A DNA stretch of 64,000 nt from DASWNP01 sp036399175 (GTDB lineage Bacteria; Acidobacteriota; Blastocatellia; Pyrinomonadales; Pyrinomonadaceae): contig DASWNP010000042.1 in NCBI GenBank assembly GCA_036399175.1, positions 1-64,000 on the forward strand, written 5' to 3'. A program made the translations under genes and the position numbers. Shown here piece after piece: positions 43,155 through 51,760 of the stretch (positions are counted from its first letter, which is position 1; the number at the start of each line of letters is the position of its first letter). The notes below the pieces were generated by a model. The model saw only the letters and a list, made by a program, of their open reading frames with translations, had not been told where the DNA came from and ran no database searches.

Positions 43155-43911
43155 CGCGCAGCACGACGAGGAATTCGGAACCTTTTGTGAGGTAGGCCAG
43201 CCCGACGAATCTCTTATCCGAATTATCCCTGAGCACTTCTTCAACTTTCTCCCGAGTCACCTCGCCAGATACTTTCTCGACGTAATGGTTAATCATCTTT
43301 TGAGATTCGAGAGGTTCGAGCGCAATCAGGCATTCTTTATTTGAGATAGGAATAATCGCCGTCAGCGTGTGTGTGCCCTGCTCCCTGAGATTGTTGAGCC
43401 AACGCTGAAAATCAATCTGGCTGTCGAAGGTTCGCTGAAGAACGTCGATGCTCGACTCCGTACTGCCGCCCGGGCGCTGGTGCTTTTTCCGGTGAGTCAA
43501 AGCCGACTGGGGGTTATCGGGCAGAGGTCTGTTGGGGGAAACTATGGGGACTCTGGGCAACCTCGCTTGATACGTGAAGGTAACTACCTTAGTAGGAGCA
43601 CCCGATTCCACACGGACAGATTGATCTAGGACGAAAGCTCCGTCTTCGTCTCGACGTATCCTGACTCTATAAAAGCCAGTTTCAAGGTTTGGAATGTTAA
43701 AGCGGCCTTGAAGGTCGGTCATCGCAGGGATAATGTCGCCTGTGGACAAGTTCTCGACCTTCACTACAGCTCCGGCCAGAGGCATTCCTTCGGGACTTTG
43801 GACGACGCCGGTGAGAGTGCCTGTTTGACGGCTGGCAGATTGCGGGGACTGTCCGAAAGCAGCTATCGAGCAGACCAGACTGAGGAGGAGGAAAAAGATT
43901 GATGAGCGCAT
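43144..43911 (-). CDS. Secreted carboxypeptidase-regulatory-like protein
   Basis: A protein of 255 residues. The signal peptide is SSIFFLLLSLVCSIAAFGQS. A carboxypeptidase-regulatory-like beta-sandwich follows (LTGVVQSPEGMPLAGAVVKV, LQGRFNIPNLETGFYRVRIR). The C-terminal ~110 residues form an unassigned domain (TFDSQIDFQRWLNNLREQGT, KGSEFLVVLRDAR). It is coupled to the downstream single-pass membrane protein by an 11-bp overlap, suggesting the two act together at the envelope. The 303-bp gap 43912-44214 shows nothing recognisable. Confidence 0.8.
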   Translation of the reverse strand: MRSSIFFLLLSLVCSIAAFGQSPQSASRQTGTLTGVVQSPEGMPLAGAVVKVENLSTGDIIPAMTDLQGRFNIPNLETGFYRVRIRRDEDGAFVLDQSVRVESGAPTKVVTFTYQARLPRVPIVSPNRPLPDNPQSALTHRKKHQRPGGSTESSIDVLQRTFDSQIDFQRWLNNLREQGTHTLTAIIPISNKECLIALEPLESQKMINHYVEKVSGEVTREKVEEVLRDNSDKRFVGLAYLTKGSEFLVVLRDAR

Positions 43912-44214
43912 GAGGGGGATGCTCCACGTCGATGAGGGATATGCCCTGAGAAGGTTAATCTTTACGCGGAGAAGGCCGATGCGGGAATCTTTCGCGTGAG
44001 GGCTGAGGCTCTTGCTGAAGCACATAACGCTCTCCGATGAAAACTCACATCGCTATTCTGGACGCGCAGGGTGCGCGGGTAGAGGTGCCGGAGCGCAGAC
44101 CGTTCAGTTGAATATTTATGGTGCCAGTGCACAATTCCAAACTGGCGTCAGAACGTCCGGGCGAGGGCTGACGCGGCTGAAGGCTGTCTCTTGAGCGCAA
44201 GTAAAATATTACCG

Positions 44215-44823
44215 TCAATTCTCGATGTCAAGACGCGCCGAAAGGCTTTCAGCCGCATCTGAGGCGGAGCTTTTTTCATATTGCGTTGATTGCATCAACT
44301 TTTGAATCTGGCGGAGGTGGCGGTCTTCGTGTGCGCCGACGAAGGCGAGCCACTGGTAGAGGTTGAGGGGGCCGAAGGCGGGGTGGGGGTATTGGAGGGA
44401 TGCGCCGTCGATTTGTTCGAGGCGGGGGCGCAGCTCTCGCAGGGAGGCGCGCGAGTTGCGGAGGCGTGCGAGCGATTCGGCGAGGGGAAGTTCGCCGCGC
44501 GGGCGGACATTTTCGGGGGCGATGTATTTTTCGCCCTTGCTTTGTTCGACGAAGCGGTCGATGGAGAAATGTTCGGGCGTCTCGCCGGCTTCGGCGGCGC
44601 GGAGCATTCCGGCGGCTTCGGCTTTCCTGAGCATCATGGTGGTCAGTTGCACCAGTTGGTGCTCGATGATGGAGAGGTGCTCGGCGATTTCGGCAATCGT
44701 CCAGGCTTCGGGTGTGGGACGAAAGTTCTGCTGCCGGTCGTCTATGCCGGAGAGCGTCTGGTCGAGGCGAAGGCGCGTTTCGTCTATCGAGTCGAAGATT
44801 TCTGCGACGCTGTTGAAGGCCAT
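44215..44823 (-). CDS. DinB family protein
   Basis: A four-helix-bundle protein of 202 residues in the DinB/YfiT-like superfamily, many members of which are metal-dependent thiol-linked enzymes. Family segments are PEAWTIAEIAEHLSIIEHQL near the N-terminus and GAHEDRHLRQI near the C-terminus; their histidines would bind the metal. AAAAGGAGC precedes ATG 44823. It follows the lipoprotein gene by 18 bp and is probably co-transcribed with it. Substrate thiol and reaction are unknown. Confidence 0.88.
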   Translation of the reverse strand: MAFNSVAEIFDSIDETRLRLDQTLSGIDDRQQNFRPTPEAWTIAEIAEHLSIIEHQLVQLTTMMLRKAEAAGMLRAAEAGETPEHFSIDRFVEQSKGEKYIAPENVRPRGELPLAESLARLRNSRASLRELRPRLEQIDGASLQYPHPAFGPLNLYQWLAFVGAHEDRHLRQIQKLMQSTQYEKSSASDAAESLSARLDIEN

Positions 44824-44841
44824 TGAGGGATTCGCTCCTTT

Positions 44842-46338
44842 TCAGAAAAGGTTCGTGGGCGAGGCTGTGTTGAAGTATGAGAAGAATGCTAAGGGTGCGT
44901 CCTGAGTCGGCGCGCGGGTCGCGGCGGCGGTGGCGTTCGTCGCAGCCGTCGGATGCGTCGCGGCTGTGGCGTTCGTAGTGATGTTGGTTGAAGGTTGCGT
45001 GCGTCGGCTGAGGACGGCGGCCTGCGGGCTGAGGTGGAGGACGTGCCAGCGCGGATAGTTGCGTATGAACTCGCCGCCCTTGTAGAGACGTTGGAAGGCC
45101 GTGTGGACGAAGAGCGTTTCGGGTTGCAGCCATTCGAGGCGGATGACGGGGTTGAAGGAGAGCGGCGCGTCGGACGTGGGCGGCTGGACGTTGCCGTCGC
45201 CTGAGGGCGCGGGCGTCGCGGTCGCCGTTTGCTTTGCGTTGGCATTAGCTGCCGGGGCGGGGCTGGCTTTCGGAAGTTTCTCCGCGTCGTAGCGCGCGGA
45301 GGCCGCGAGGAGCGGCTCGCGCAGGGGGATATTCGCGCCGGTGGGCGCGTCGCCTGCGGCGTCGTAGATGACAACGTCGGTCTCGAAGGCGGCGGCGACT
45401 TTGGAGGAATCGGGCGACCATGTGGGCGCGGCCTCGCCGAGCTGGTCGGAGAGCAGGCGCTCGCGGCCTTCGAGGTCGATGATGCGCGGGCGACCGGCGG
45501 GCGTCTTGTCCTCGGCGCGGCGCGCGTCCCACTCTTCGGGCTTGCAGGCGAGCGCGACGAGCGCGTGATTGTCGGGAGCCCACTCGAACTGAAAGTAGAT
45601 GAGGCCGTCGCGCGTCGTGAGCGGCTTGAGGCCGTAGCCGTAGCGGTCGCAGATGTAGATTTGCTCTGTGCTGTAAGTGGGGACGGGCGCGATGATGGGC
45701 GCTACGGAAGGCGTCGGCGTGGCCGCGCCTTCGACGGGCGGTTCAGGATTCACAACGGGCGGCAAGACATCTTCGAGCGGCGTGGGCGTAGGCAGAGGCG
45801 TCGCGTTGCGGATGCCGATGAAGGCGAGGCGCTGGCCGTCGCTCGACCATTCGACCCACTGCGGAAACGTCCCCGTCAGCTCGGGCGGCAGGACGTTTCT
45901 CAGAAACTTTCCTTCGGGCGCATACATGTCTATGCGGTAATCGCCCTCGGCGGTGTCGGGCGTGGCGTACAGGGCCAGGACAATCTGGCCGTCGGGCGAG
46001 GGGATGGTGCGAAGCAGCGCGTCGCTGCTTCGATTGGTCTCGAAGGCCGACTTGATGGCGGCGAGCGGCTCTTCCGTTTCGTCGGTGGTGAAAGAGGTGG
46101 GGAGGTTGCTTTCGGCGAGGTCGGGCTCGAAGCGAAAGGCGAGGCGCGCGGCCGGCACATCGCGCAGCGTGCGCGGCGCGACGCTTAGCCCTACGCTCTC
46201 CTTGAGCCGGGCACACCCCGACGCGCCGAGCACCGACGCCAAGACCAACAGCACCGAGACGAGCCGCCGCGCCCCCGCGCGACGACGCGCCGCCCGCCTC
46301 GCAATCTTTGCGCCCCCTCTTCTTCCGCCCATCTTCAT
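44842..46338 (-). CDS. Lipoprotein with WD40/PD40-like repeats
   Basis: A protein of 498 residues. After a basic N-terminus (GGRRGGAKIARRAARRRAGA) comes LVSVLLVLASVLGASGC, a signal segment with lipobox-like ASGC. Propeller-type strands follow: SPDGQIVLALYAT, SSDGQRLAFIGI, APDNHALVALAC and SPDSSKVAAAF. Pro/Thr-rich inserts split them. The C-terminal ~40 residues are Thr/Ala/Asn-rich low complexity. It is anchored in the membrane facing the periplasm. Function unknown. Confidence 0.8.
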   Translation of the reverse strand: MKMGGRRGGAKIARRAARRRAGARRLVSVLLVLASVLGASGCARLKESVGLSVAPRTLRDVPAARLAFRFEPDLAESNLPTSFTTDETEEPLAAIKSAFETNRSSDALLRTIPSPDGQIVLALYATPDTAEGDYRIDMYAPEGKFLRNVLPPELTGTFPQWVEWSSDGQRLAFIGIRNATPLPTPTPLEDVLPPVVNPEPPVEGAATPTPSVAPIIAPVPTYSTEQIYICDRYGYGLKPLTTRDGLIYFQFEWAPDNHALVALACKPEEWDARRAEDKTPAGRPRIIDLEGRERLLSDQLGEAAPTWSPDSSKVAAAFETDVVIYDAAGDAPTGANIPLREPLLAASARYDAEKLPKASPAPAANANAKQTATATPAPSGDGNVQPPTSDAPLSFNPVIRLEWLQPETLFVHTAFQRLYKGGEFIRNYPRWHVLHLSPQAAVLSRRTQPSTNITTNATAATHPTAATNATAAATRAPTQDAPLAFFSYFNTASPTNLF

Positions 46339-46452
46339 ACTCACCACCTGCGCCCCGCTTGAATTTATCCTCTGCACGAAACAGCGATGATAGAAACTAG
46401 CCCGATACAATGTCAACGAAGCATCCCGAACGTGCTAGACGTTAGAGCCCGC

Positions 46453-46722
46453 TCAAGGCAGTTTCCCGTGCCGCCGGAGGAAGAAGCCCGACGCGCCCGA
46501 CGCGGCGGCTACCGAGAAAGAGATAAAGCCCGTCGCCCTGTAGGCGTCGCGGCGGTCAAGCCATAAGCTGCGGCTCAGCTCGCTCGGCGCGTCGGGCGCA
46601 ACCCACCTGTACGGCTCGAACGAGTAATGATACTCATGCGCCCCGACCGCGACTAAGAACACGACGGACGAGACACCGGCGATTACCAGCAACAGCCGCG
46701 CAACTCTCTCTCGACTGCTCAC
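46453..46722 (-). CDS. Small two-helix membrane protein
   Basis: A protein of about 89 residues. GTG 46722 (SSRERVARLLL) has AAGGAG 9 bases upstream; a TTG at 46731 would overlap that site. There are two hydrophobic segments, ARLLLVIAGVSSVVFLVAVG and ATGFISFSVAAASGASGFFL, separated by a polar loop with YHYSFEPYRWVAP. I recognise no family. Confidence 0.65.
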   Translation of the reverse strand: MSSRERVARLLLVIAGVSSVVFLVAVGAHEYHYSFEPYRWVAPDAPSELSRSLWLDRRDAYRATGFISFSVAAASGASGFFLRRHGKLP

Positions 46723-46739
46723 GCTATCCAACTCCTTTT

Positions 46740-46800
46740 CTCAGTCTCTCCCTTTCCTTTTCCCTTTCCCCTGTTTCCCTCTTGCCCTTTGCCTTTTGCC
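46740..46800. repeat. Unpaired C/T-rich arm of a heptamer element
   Basis: Runs such as TTTCCTTTTCCCTTTCCCC and TTGCCCTTTGCCTTTTGCC resemble one arm of the GGGAAAA-type elements. No complementary purine arm is present on either side, so this looks like a half element. Confidence 0.7.
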
Positions 46801-47580
46801 TCATCTGTTCCGCCACGCGGGCTTTCGTTTCTGCATGAAGGCGTCGATGCCTTCGCGGGCGTCTTCGGTCTTCATCAGGTCGTTGAGATAGAGGTCTTCG
46901 ACGCGCGCGAGGGCTTCCGTGAAGGGAAGGCCGCGCGCGGTGTCGAGGGCGCGGCGAGTGTATTCGAGGGCGGGCGCGGAAAGCTCGCGCAGGCGCGCCA
47001 GTATCTCTTCGGCTTTCGGCTGAAGCTCTTCGGGCGCGACGACGTAGCTGACGAGGCCGAGACGCGCGGCTTCCTGTGCGTCCAGTAGCTCGCCCGTCAG
47101 AATCATCTCTCTCGCGCGCCGCTCGCCGACGATGCGCGGCAAAAGAATCGCCGCCACCGGCGGGAAGACTCCGAGCTTGATTTCGGGCTGCCCGTATCGC
47201 GCGCGTGCGGTTGAGACGACGATGTCGCAGGCGGCGACTAGCTCGCAGCCGCCGCCGAGCGCCGCGCCGTCAACGAGGGCGAGCGTCGGCTTCGCCATCA
47301 GCTCAAGCGTGCGAAAGATGGCGTGGAAGGCATCGAGCATCTGGTAGATGGTCTCTTCGACGTGCTCTTCGACGGCGACGCCCGCGCTGAAAGCGCGCGA
47401 CTCCGCGTGCGCCTCGAAGACGACGGCCACCATCTCGCGGCTGCTCATGCACACGTTCAGGGCAGCGTCTATCTCGCGCATCATGGCGATATTGAAAATG
47501 TTGAGCGGCGGGCGTGCGAGCGTGATGCGCCCGACGCGGTCGTCGATGCGGAAGCGAATGTTTTGGTAGATTTCGTTCAT
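46801..47580 (-). CDS. Enoyl-CoA hydratase/isomerase family protein
   Basis: A crotonase-fold protein of 259 residues. The oxyanion-hole segments are SRAFSAGVAVEEH and VDGAALGGGCELVAACD, followed by ARYGQPEIKLGVFPPVA and the C-terminal helical region. The N-terminal motif ARPPLNIFNIAMM resembles that of dienoyl-CoA hydratases acting on cyclohexadienoyl-CoA, so a ring-related substrate is possible but not established. It overlaps the upstream Rieske oxygenase gene by 4 bp (ATGA), so the two are translationally coupled. Confidence 0.88.
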   Translation of the reverse strand: MNEIYQNIRFRIDDRVGRITLARPPLNIFNIAMMREIDAALNVCMSSREMVAVVFEAHAESRAFSAGVAVEEHVEETIYQMLDAFHAIFRTLELMAKPTLALVDGAALGGGCELVAACDIVVSTARARYGQPEIKLGVFPPVAAILLPRIVGERRAREMILTGELLDAQEAARLGLVSYVVAPEELQPKAEEILARLRELSAPALEYTRRALDTARGLPFTEALARVEDLYLNDLMKTEDAREGIDAFMQKRKPAWRNR

Positions 47581-48707
47581 CCTGGTTGCCGTGACGGGCT
47601 CGAATCTTTTTTGCAGGGACGGCGGAGAAACTCTGTGAGCAGGCCGTGAAAGTGGTGGACGCCGTTTTCGCGTTTGACCGAGTAGCGCCCGCGCGTGTAG
47701 CTCGGGGCACGCAGGCCGCGCTGGACGGCTTCGCAGATGCGTATATCTTCGAGCTGAATCTCGTCGCTGAAACTGATGATGCGTTCAAGCTCGCTTTGCG
47801 TCGAAGGCTCATCGGGGTCGCGCATGTACCACTCGAAGACGGTCAGCGTGCGTTCGGGCGCGAGCGGGACGATGAGGTTGGTCGAGTAGTTGTCGGGATA
47901 GACGTTGAGCATCAGGTTCGGGAAGAGCCAGAAGAACTGCGCGGTGTTCTCTTCGGCGCTTGCGGCGGCGCGCAGACGCGCGGAGGGCGCAGGCTTGATG
48001 GGCGAATGCTGGATGGAATAGTAGCGGCGCGTTTCGGTTCGGTAGCGCGCGTAGTCAAGCTCGCGGTTGAGCGCGGGATGGACGAAGGGGATGTGGTAGC
48101 CTTCGAGGTAATTATCGACGTAGACCTTCCAGTTGCAGTCGAGATACCAGTCCTTGCGCGCGGCCAGACGCATGCTCGGCCAGTCGTCGCGCCGCGCGCC
48201 CGTCCGCTCGGGCAAATCTTCGAGCACCGTTTCGAGCGGCTCTGCGTCGGGGTCGAGATTGACGAAGACGAGCGCGCCCCACGTCTCGACGCGAAACTCG
48301 GGCAGGGCGTGTTCTTCCCTTCGCCAGCACTCGACGCCTTCAAACTCGGGCGTGCTCTGCAAGCGTCCGTCGAGCGCGTAAGTCCACCCGTGATAGCCGC
48401 AGCGAAAACCTTTACGCTCGCCTTCGCCCTCGCCGACGACAGGCCCGGCGCGATGCCGGCAGACGTTCGAGAGAGCACGCAGACGCTCGTCCGCGCCGCG
48501 CACGACGACGACGGGCTCGTCCGCCACCGTCGCCGTGAAATACTGCCCCGGTCGCTCGACCTGCGTCGTCCGCCCGACCAATTGCCACGTTCGAGCAAAG
48601 ACCTTCCGCTTCTCTTCTTCGAGCACGCGCGCCTCCCTGTACCACTCGCTCGGCACAGTCTCGGCGAAAGCCAGACGCTCGTCGAACTCGTATTCCTCAA
48701 AGCTCAA
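47577..48707 (-). CDS. Rieske aromatic-ring-hydroxylating-type oxygenase, alpha subunit
   Basis: A protein of 376 residues. The Rieske ligands are CRHRAG and CGYHGWTY. The mononuclear iron site is in DNYLEGYHIPFVHP, with the acidic ligand expected further on (DEIQLEDIRICE). There is no beta subunit nearby, as in homo-oligomeric oxygenases acting on choline, betaine or aromatic acids. GGAGG is placed 9 bases before the TTG start at 48707. It is coupled with a crotonase-family enzyme. Electron donors would be a reductase and possibly the Rieske ferredoxin at 4864-5223. Confidence 0.9.
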   Translation of the reverse strand: MSFEEYEFDERLAFAETVPSEWYREARVLEEEKRKVFARTWQLVGRTTQVERPGQYFTATVADEPVVVVRGADERLRALSNVCRHRAGPVVGEGEGERKGFRCGYHGWTYALDGRLQSTPEFEGVECWRREEHALPEFRVETWGALVFVNLDPDAEPLETVLEDLPERTGARRDDWPSMRLAARKDWYLDCNWKVYVDNYLEGYHIPFVHPALNRELDYARYRTETRRYYSIQHSPIKPAPSARLRAAASAEENTAQFFWLFPNLMLNVYPDNYSTNLIVPLAPERTLTVFEWYMRDPDEPSTQSELERIISFSDEIQLEDIRICEAVQRGLRAPSYTRGRYSVKRENGVHHFHGLLTEFLRRPCKKDSSPSRQPG

Positions 48708-48727
48708 AACTCTTAACCTCCGAAAAA

Positions 48728-48822
48728 AAGTCTGAAGTCTGGAGTCTAAAGTCTGGAGTCAAAGCCGGAGTCCGTCTTTGTTTTCTGACTCCAGACTCCA
48801 GACTCTAGACTCCAGACTTCTT
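48728..48822. repeat. Heptamer hairpin element, GTCTGGA type
   Basis: The left arm has GTCTGAA, GTCTGGA, GTCTAAA, GTCTGGA. The right arm has AGACTCC, AGACTCC, AGACTCT, AGACTCC. The spacer contains AGTCAAAGC and GTCTTTGTTTTCTGAC, similar to the core motif of other elements. Confidence 0.88.
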
Positions 48823-48826
48823 ATAT

Positions 48827-50206
48827 TCATCGTTCATCGTTCATCGTTCCGCGTTTCATTAAGGCGAAGACCGGGTAGCTGGCGGCCAGAAGGAGCAGCG
48901 CGTAGAGGCTGACTCGCGTGTCGCCGAGGATGGCGGCGACGAGGAAGGCGAGCGAGCCTAAGAGTGCGAGCGCGGTCGTGTAGGGGTAGCCCCACGCGCG
49001 AAAGGGGCGCTCGGCCTGCGGCTCGCGCCGCCTGAGCACGAAGAGCGAGATGAAAGAGAGCGTGTAGTTGACGACGAAGAAGAAGGAGAGCACGGCTATC
49101 ACCGTCTCGAACCTCTTCCCGCCGAGGATAAAGAGCACGGCGACGAGCGTGCTCACAAAGAGAGCGGCGGTCGGCGTGCCGCCTCGATTGACTGCGGTCG
49201 TGCGCGCCGACGATAGACCGTCGCGGCTCATCGAGAAGAGCACGCGCGTCGCCATCAGTTGCAGCGCGTTGATGCTGCTCAGCATCGAGACGACCGTCAG
49301 CAGCCGGATGATTTGGTCGCCGCGCGAGCCGAAGATTTTCTGCGCCGCCGCGCCCGCCGCCAGATTTTCGCCCGACATCTCACGAAGCGGCAAGACGTAG
49401 AGCAGCGCCAGATTGACGAGCAGGTAGATGGCGATGACCGAGAGCACGCCGCCCAAGAGCGAGCGCGGCAGGTCGCGCGCAGGGTCGCGCACCTCTTCGG
49501 AGAAGTATATGACGCCCGTCCAGCCGTCGTAAGTGAAGATGACGGCCTGCAAGGCCACGACGAGCGCGACGAGAAGCGCCTGACCTGCGGGCACGGCTGT
49601 TTCGGTCGAAGTCGCGGCTAACGGCGTCGTCTCGCCGCGCGCCTCGCCGCCGAGCGCGAAGCAGGCGACGACGAGCGCGAGGAAGGCCAGCATCTTCAAG
49701 AGACTCGTCAAATTCTGCGCGCGGCTTCCCCAGACGACGCCGCGCCATTGCAGGAGGCCAAAGGCGACGGCGGTCGAAGCCGCGAGGCTAGTCGCGTAGG
49801 GCGCGAGCGCAGGCAGGAGCACGCCCGTATATTCGCCGACGACGATGGCGACTGCCGCCGTCGCGCCGCACGTCGAAAGCCAGTCGCTCCAGCCGACGAC
49901 GAAGCCCGCGTAAGAGCCGAGCGCGTGGCGCGCGAAGACATACTGCCCGCCCGAGCGCGGCAGCATCGTGCCAAGCTCGGCGACCTGAATCGCGCCGAGC
50001 AGCGCGTAGAGCCCGCCCAAGACCCACACTCCCAGAAACAACCAGACGCTCGGAAGCTGCGCCGCCACCTCGCCCGGCGCTCTGAGAATCCCCGCGCCGA
50101 TAGTATTGCCAATCGTCACGGCCAGCCCGAAGCCAACGCCCAGCACGCGAAGCAGTCGCCCCCGCCTCGCCTCGACCGTCCCCGTGCTTTCCGGCGCTGC
50201 TCGCAA
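48827..50206 (-). CDS. APC-family amino acid permease
   Basis: A 12-helix inner-membrane transporter of 459 residues. The first helix carries the family signature VTIGNTIGAGILRAPGEVAA, with the conserved GxGI substrate-binding segment. ELGTMLPRSGGQYVFARHAL and FTYDGWTGVIYFSEEVRDPA are typical of amino-acid/polyamine-type members. The C-terminal MKRGTMNDER is translated from GATGAAC heptamers, so its end was written by a repeat element. The TTG start at 50206 has GGGAG upstream. Substrate unknown. Confidence 0.93.
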   Translation of the reverse strand: MRAAPESTGTVEARRGRLLRVLGVGFGLAVTIGNTIGAGILRAPGEVAAQLPSVWLFLGVWVLGGLYALLGAIQVAELGTMLPRSGGQYVFARHALGSYAGFVVGWSDWLSTCGATAAVAIVVGEYTGVLLPALAPYATSLAASTAVAFGLLQWRGVVWGSRAQNLTSLLKMLAFLALVVACFALGGEARGETTPLAATSTETAVPAGQALLVALVVALQAVIFTYDGWTGVIYFSEEVRDPARDLPRSLLGGVLSVIAIYLLVNLALLYVLPLREMSGENLAAGAAAQKIFGSRGDQIIRLLTVVSMLSSINALQLMATRVLFSMSRDGLSSARTTAVNRGGTPTAALFVSTLVAVLFILGGKRFETVIAVLSFFFVVNYTLSFISLFVLRRREPQAERPFRAWGYPYTTALALLGSLAFLVAAILGDTRVSLYALLLLAASYPVFALMKRGTMNDER

Positions 50207-50275
50207 TAGCTTCGCTCCCTGAAGAGAAGTTTCGAGTTTGAAAACCGAACCGGCCGACCGTAATAGAGAGACGAA

Positions 50276-50686
50276 CTAGCTTTGCTTCAGAAGACCGACA
50301 ACAAGAAGCCACTGCTTTCTGGCCGAGACCTGTGCCTCACTGTTGATTCGCAGACGTGAGATGGTAGCGCGTCCGACGGCAGTTAAGCCTCGAATCTCTC
50401 CGGTCTCTTCGACCAGCAGGAAGTGCTCTTGCCAGGCATCACGACGCGGATTGAAAAGGCGGGATTCCGCCTGTGAGACTGTGTCTAAACCCCAAAGGAA
50501 ATCGGCTTTGTAGAGATTGCATGAGCGGCAGGAGAGCGCCAGATTATCTTCCATTGCCGTTCCGCCCAGTGATTGCGGCGTGATGTGTTCGACTTCAAAT
50601 GCCAGATTGAAAACAATCTCGGGAGCACGACAGTATTCGCATGCGTGGCGGGCGCGAGCGGAAACGAACGGATAACGAGGATTCAT
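50276..50686 (-). CDS. HNH endonuclease family protein
   Basis: A protein of 136 residues. The HNH core is CEYCRAPEIV, FEVEHITPQSLGG and NLALSCRSCNLYKA: a treble-clef zinc site with the catalytic His in EVEHITP. Such proteins nick or cleave DNA or sit in defence and mobile systems. It overlaps the upstream small gene by 4 bp (ATGA), so the two make a bicistron. The remaining C-terminal ~60 residues (VEETGEIRGLTAVGRATISR) are a family-associated extension. Confidence 0.92.
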   Translation of the reverse strand: MNPRYPFVSARARHACEYCRAPEIVFNLAFEVEHITPQSLGGTAMEDNLALSCRSCNLYKADFLWGLDTVSQAESRLFNPRRDAWQEHFLLVEETGEIRGLTAVGRATISRLRINSEAQVSARKQWLLVVGLLKQS

Positions 50687-51123
50687 GGCTTGAGCACGTC
50701 GAGCAAGGCTCCGGCTCTTCGTCGTGCGCCGTCCAGTTCTTCTGCAATCAAGCTTTCCAGCTCGCTCTCCAATTCGGTTGATAAATTCCCGGCCTGTCGA
50801 AGCTTCATTAATTCGGCGAGTCGTTCCTGCTGCGCGGCGTTGAAAAATTTATCGGCCTGAAGACTCCCTACGGCGACGAGCCGGCTGCTCTCTTCCTTCG
50901 ACATCTGACTACGCTCGTAAGCCAATTCGCGCAGGCAGACCGCTAAGTCGCGCGCGGCGCGCTCAAGCCGGTCGGCGCATAGTTCGAGGTCTTCGATGTT
51001 GGCGCTTGAACGTATGGTGAGTGCTGCCAGCGCGTCCGCAATTTGCGCGTATAATCGCTCAGCTCCTGTCCGCGTTTCCTGCTCGGCGCGGGTCAGCTTA
51101 GAGACTGAAGATTTTGTTGTCAT
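50683..51123 (-). CDS. Small helical partner of the HNH protein
   Basis: A mostly helical protein of 146 residues (IADALAALTIRSSANIEDLE, LERAARDLAVCLRELAYERS, FFNAAQQERLAELMKLRQAG). It has no membrane segment and no known domain that I recognise. It overlaps the HNH gene by 4 bp and is the first gene of the pair. A -10 box TATAAT ends 9 bases before the ATG with no ribosome-binding site, so the transcript may be leaderless. It could regulate, recruit or restrain the nuclease; none of this is shown by the sequence. Confidence 0.75.
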   Translation of the reverse strand: MTTKSSVSKLTRAEQETRTGAERLYAQIADALAALTIRSSANIEDLELCADRLERAARDLAVCLRELAYERSQMSKEESSRLVAVGSLQADKFFNAAQQERLAELMKLRQAGNLSTELESELESLIAEELDGARRRAGALLDVLKP

Positions 51124-51132
51124 AACGGTTCG

Positions 51133-51149
51133 ATTATAACACGCGTGTT
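51133..51149 (-). promoter_or_regulatory. -10 box and perfect palindrome before the HNH bicistron
   Basis: On the minus strand TATAAT (51138-51133) lies 9 bases before ATG 51123. The perfect 12-bp palindrome AACACGCGTGTT (51138-51149) overlaps it and could be an operator. No convincing -35 is visible. Confidence 0.5.
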
Positions 51150-51283
51150 GTTACAGCAGTCTTGCGCTCTGGAATGACTTTTCCGGTGAAGTCGCCGACG
51201 ACCGTCAAAGCCTGCTTCTCAGAGCACTTTTCAGGCGGCGCAGTTGTAGTCTAATCTGTGGGAAATTGGAGGGGGATGAAGCC

Positions 51284-51760
51284 ATGTCGATTGAAGTTTG
51301 CGGGCGATGCGGGGCGAAGAACCGTGTGGACGAGAGAGCGGCGAGCAGACTACAAGCGGTGTGTGGCAGATGCGGGGCGACGCTGGGAGACGAGGCAGGC
51401 CGCGCCGCTACCGAAGCGCGCGGCGGCAAACCTCTGACGGTGACGGATGCAACTTTCACGAGCGCGGTTTTGCAGGCGAGCGAGGGGCTGCCCGTGCTGC
51501 TCGACATGTGGGCTGCGTGGTGCGGGCCGTGCCGGATGATTGCGCCCGTGCTCGACGAGCTGGCGGCTGAGAGCGGTGGTCGCTATCGCATCGCCAAGTT
51601 GAACGTAGACGAAAATCCGCAGACGGCCGCGCGCTTCCAGGTGCAAAGCATCCCGACCCTCCTCATCTTCAAAAACGGAAAACTCGTCGATAGGCTCGTC
51701 GGCGCGCAACCCAAACAGGCCATCGCCTCACGGCTCGCAGCAGTCAGCAGTGAGCGGTGA
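51284..51760 (+). CDS. trxC: Thioredoxin 2 (zinc-ribbon thioredoxin)
   Basis: A thiol-disulfide reductase of 158 residues. The N-terminal zinc ribbon (CGRCGAKN, then CGRCGATLG) and active site WAAWCGPCRMI identify the thioredoxin-2 type. GGAGGGGGATGAAGCC precedes ATG 51284. The cis-proline segment QSIPTLLIFKNG is intact. The final residues (AAVSSER) are encoded by the left arm of a GTGAGCG heptamer element, so the C-terminus may be altered, though the domain is complete before it. Confidence 0.94.
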   Translation: MSIEVCGRCGAKNRVDERAASRLQAVCGRCGATLGDEAGRAATEARGGKPLTVTDATFTSAVLQASEGLPVLLDMWAAWCGPCRMIAPVLDELAAESGGRYRIAKLNVDENPQTAARFQVQSIPTLLIFKNGKLVDRLVGAQPKQAIASRLAAVSSER

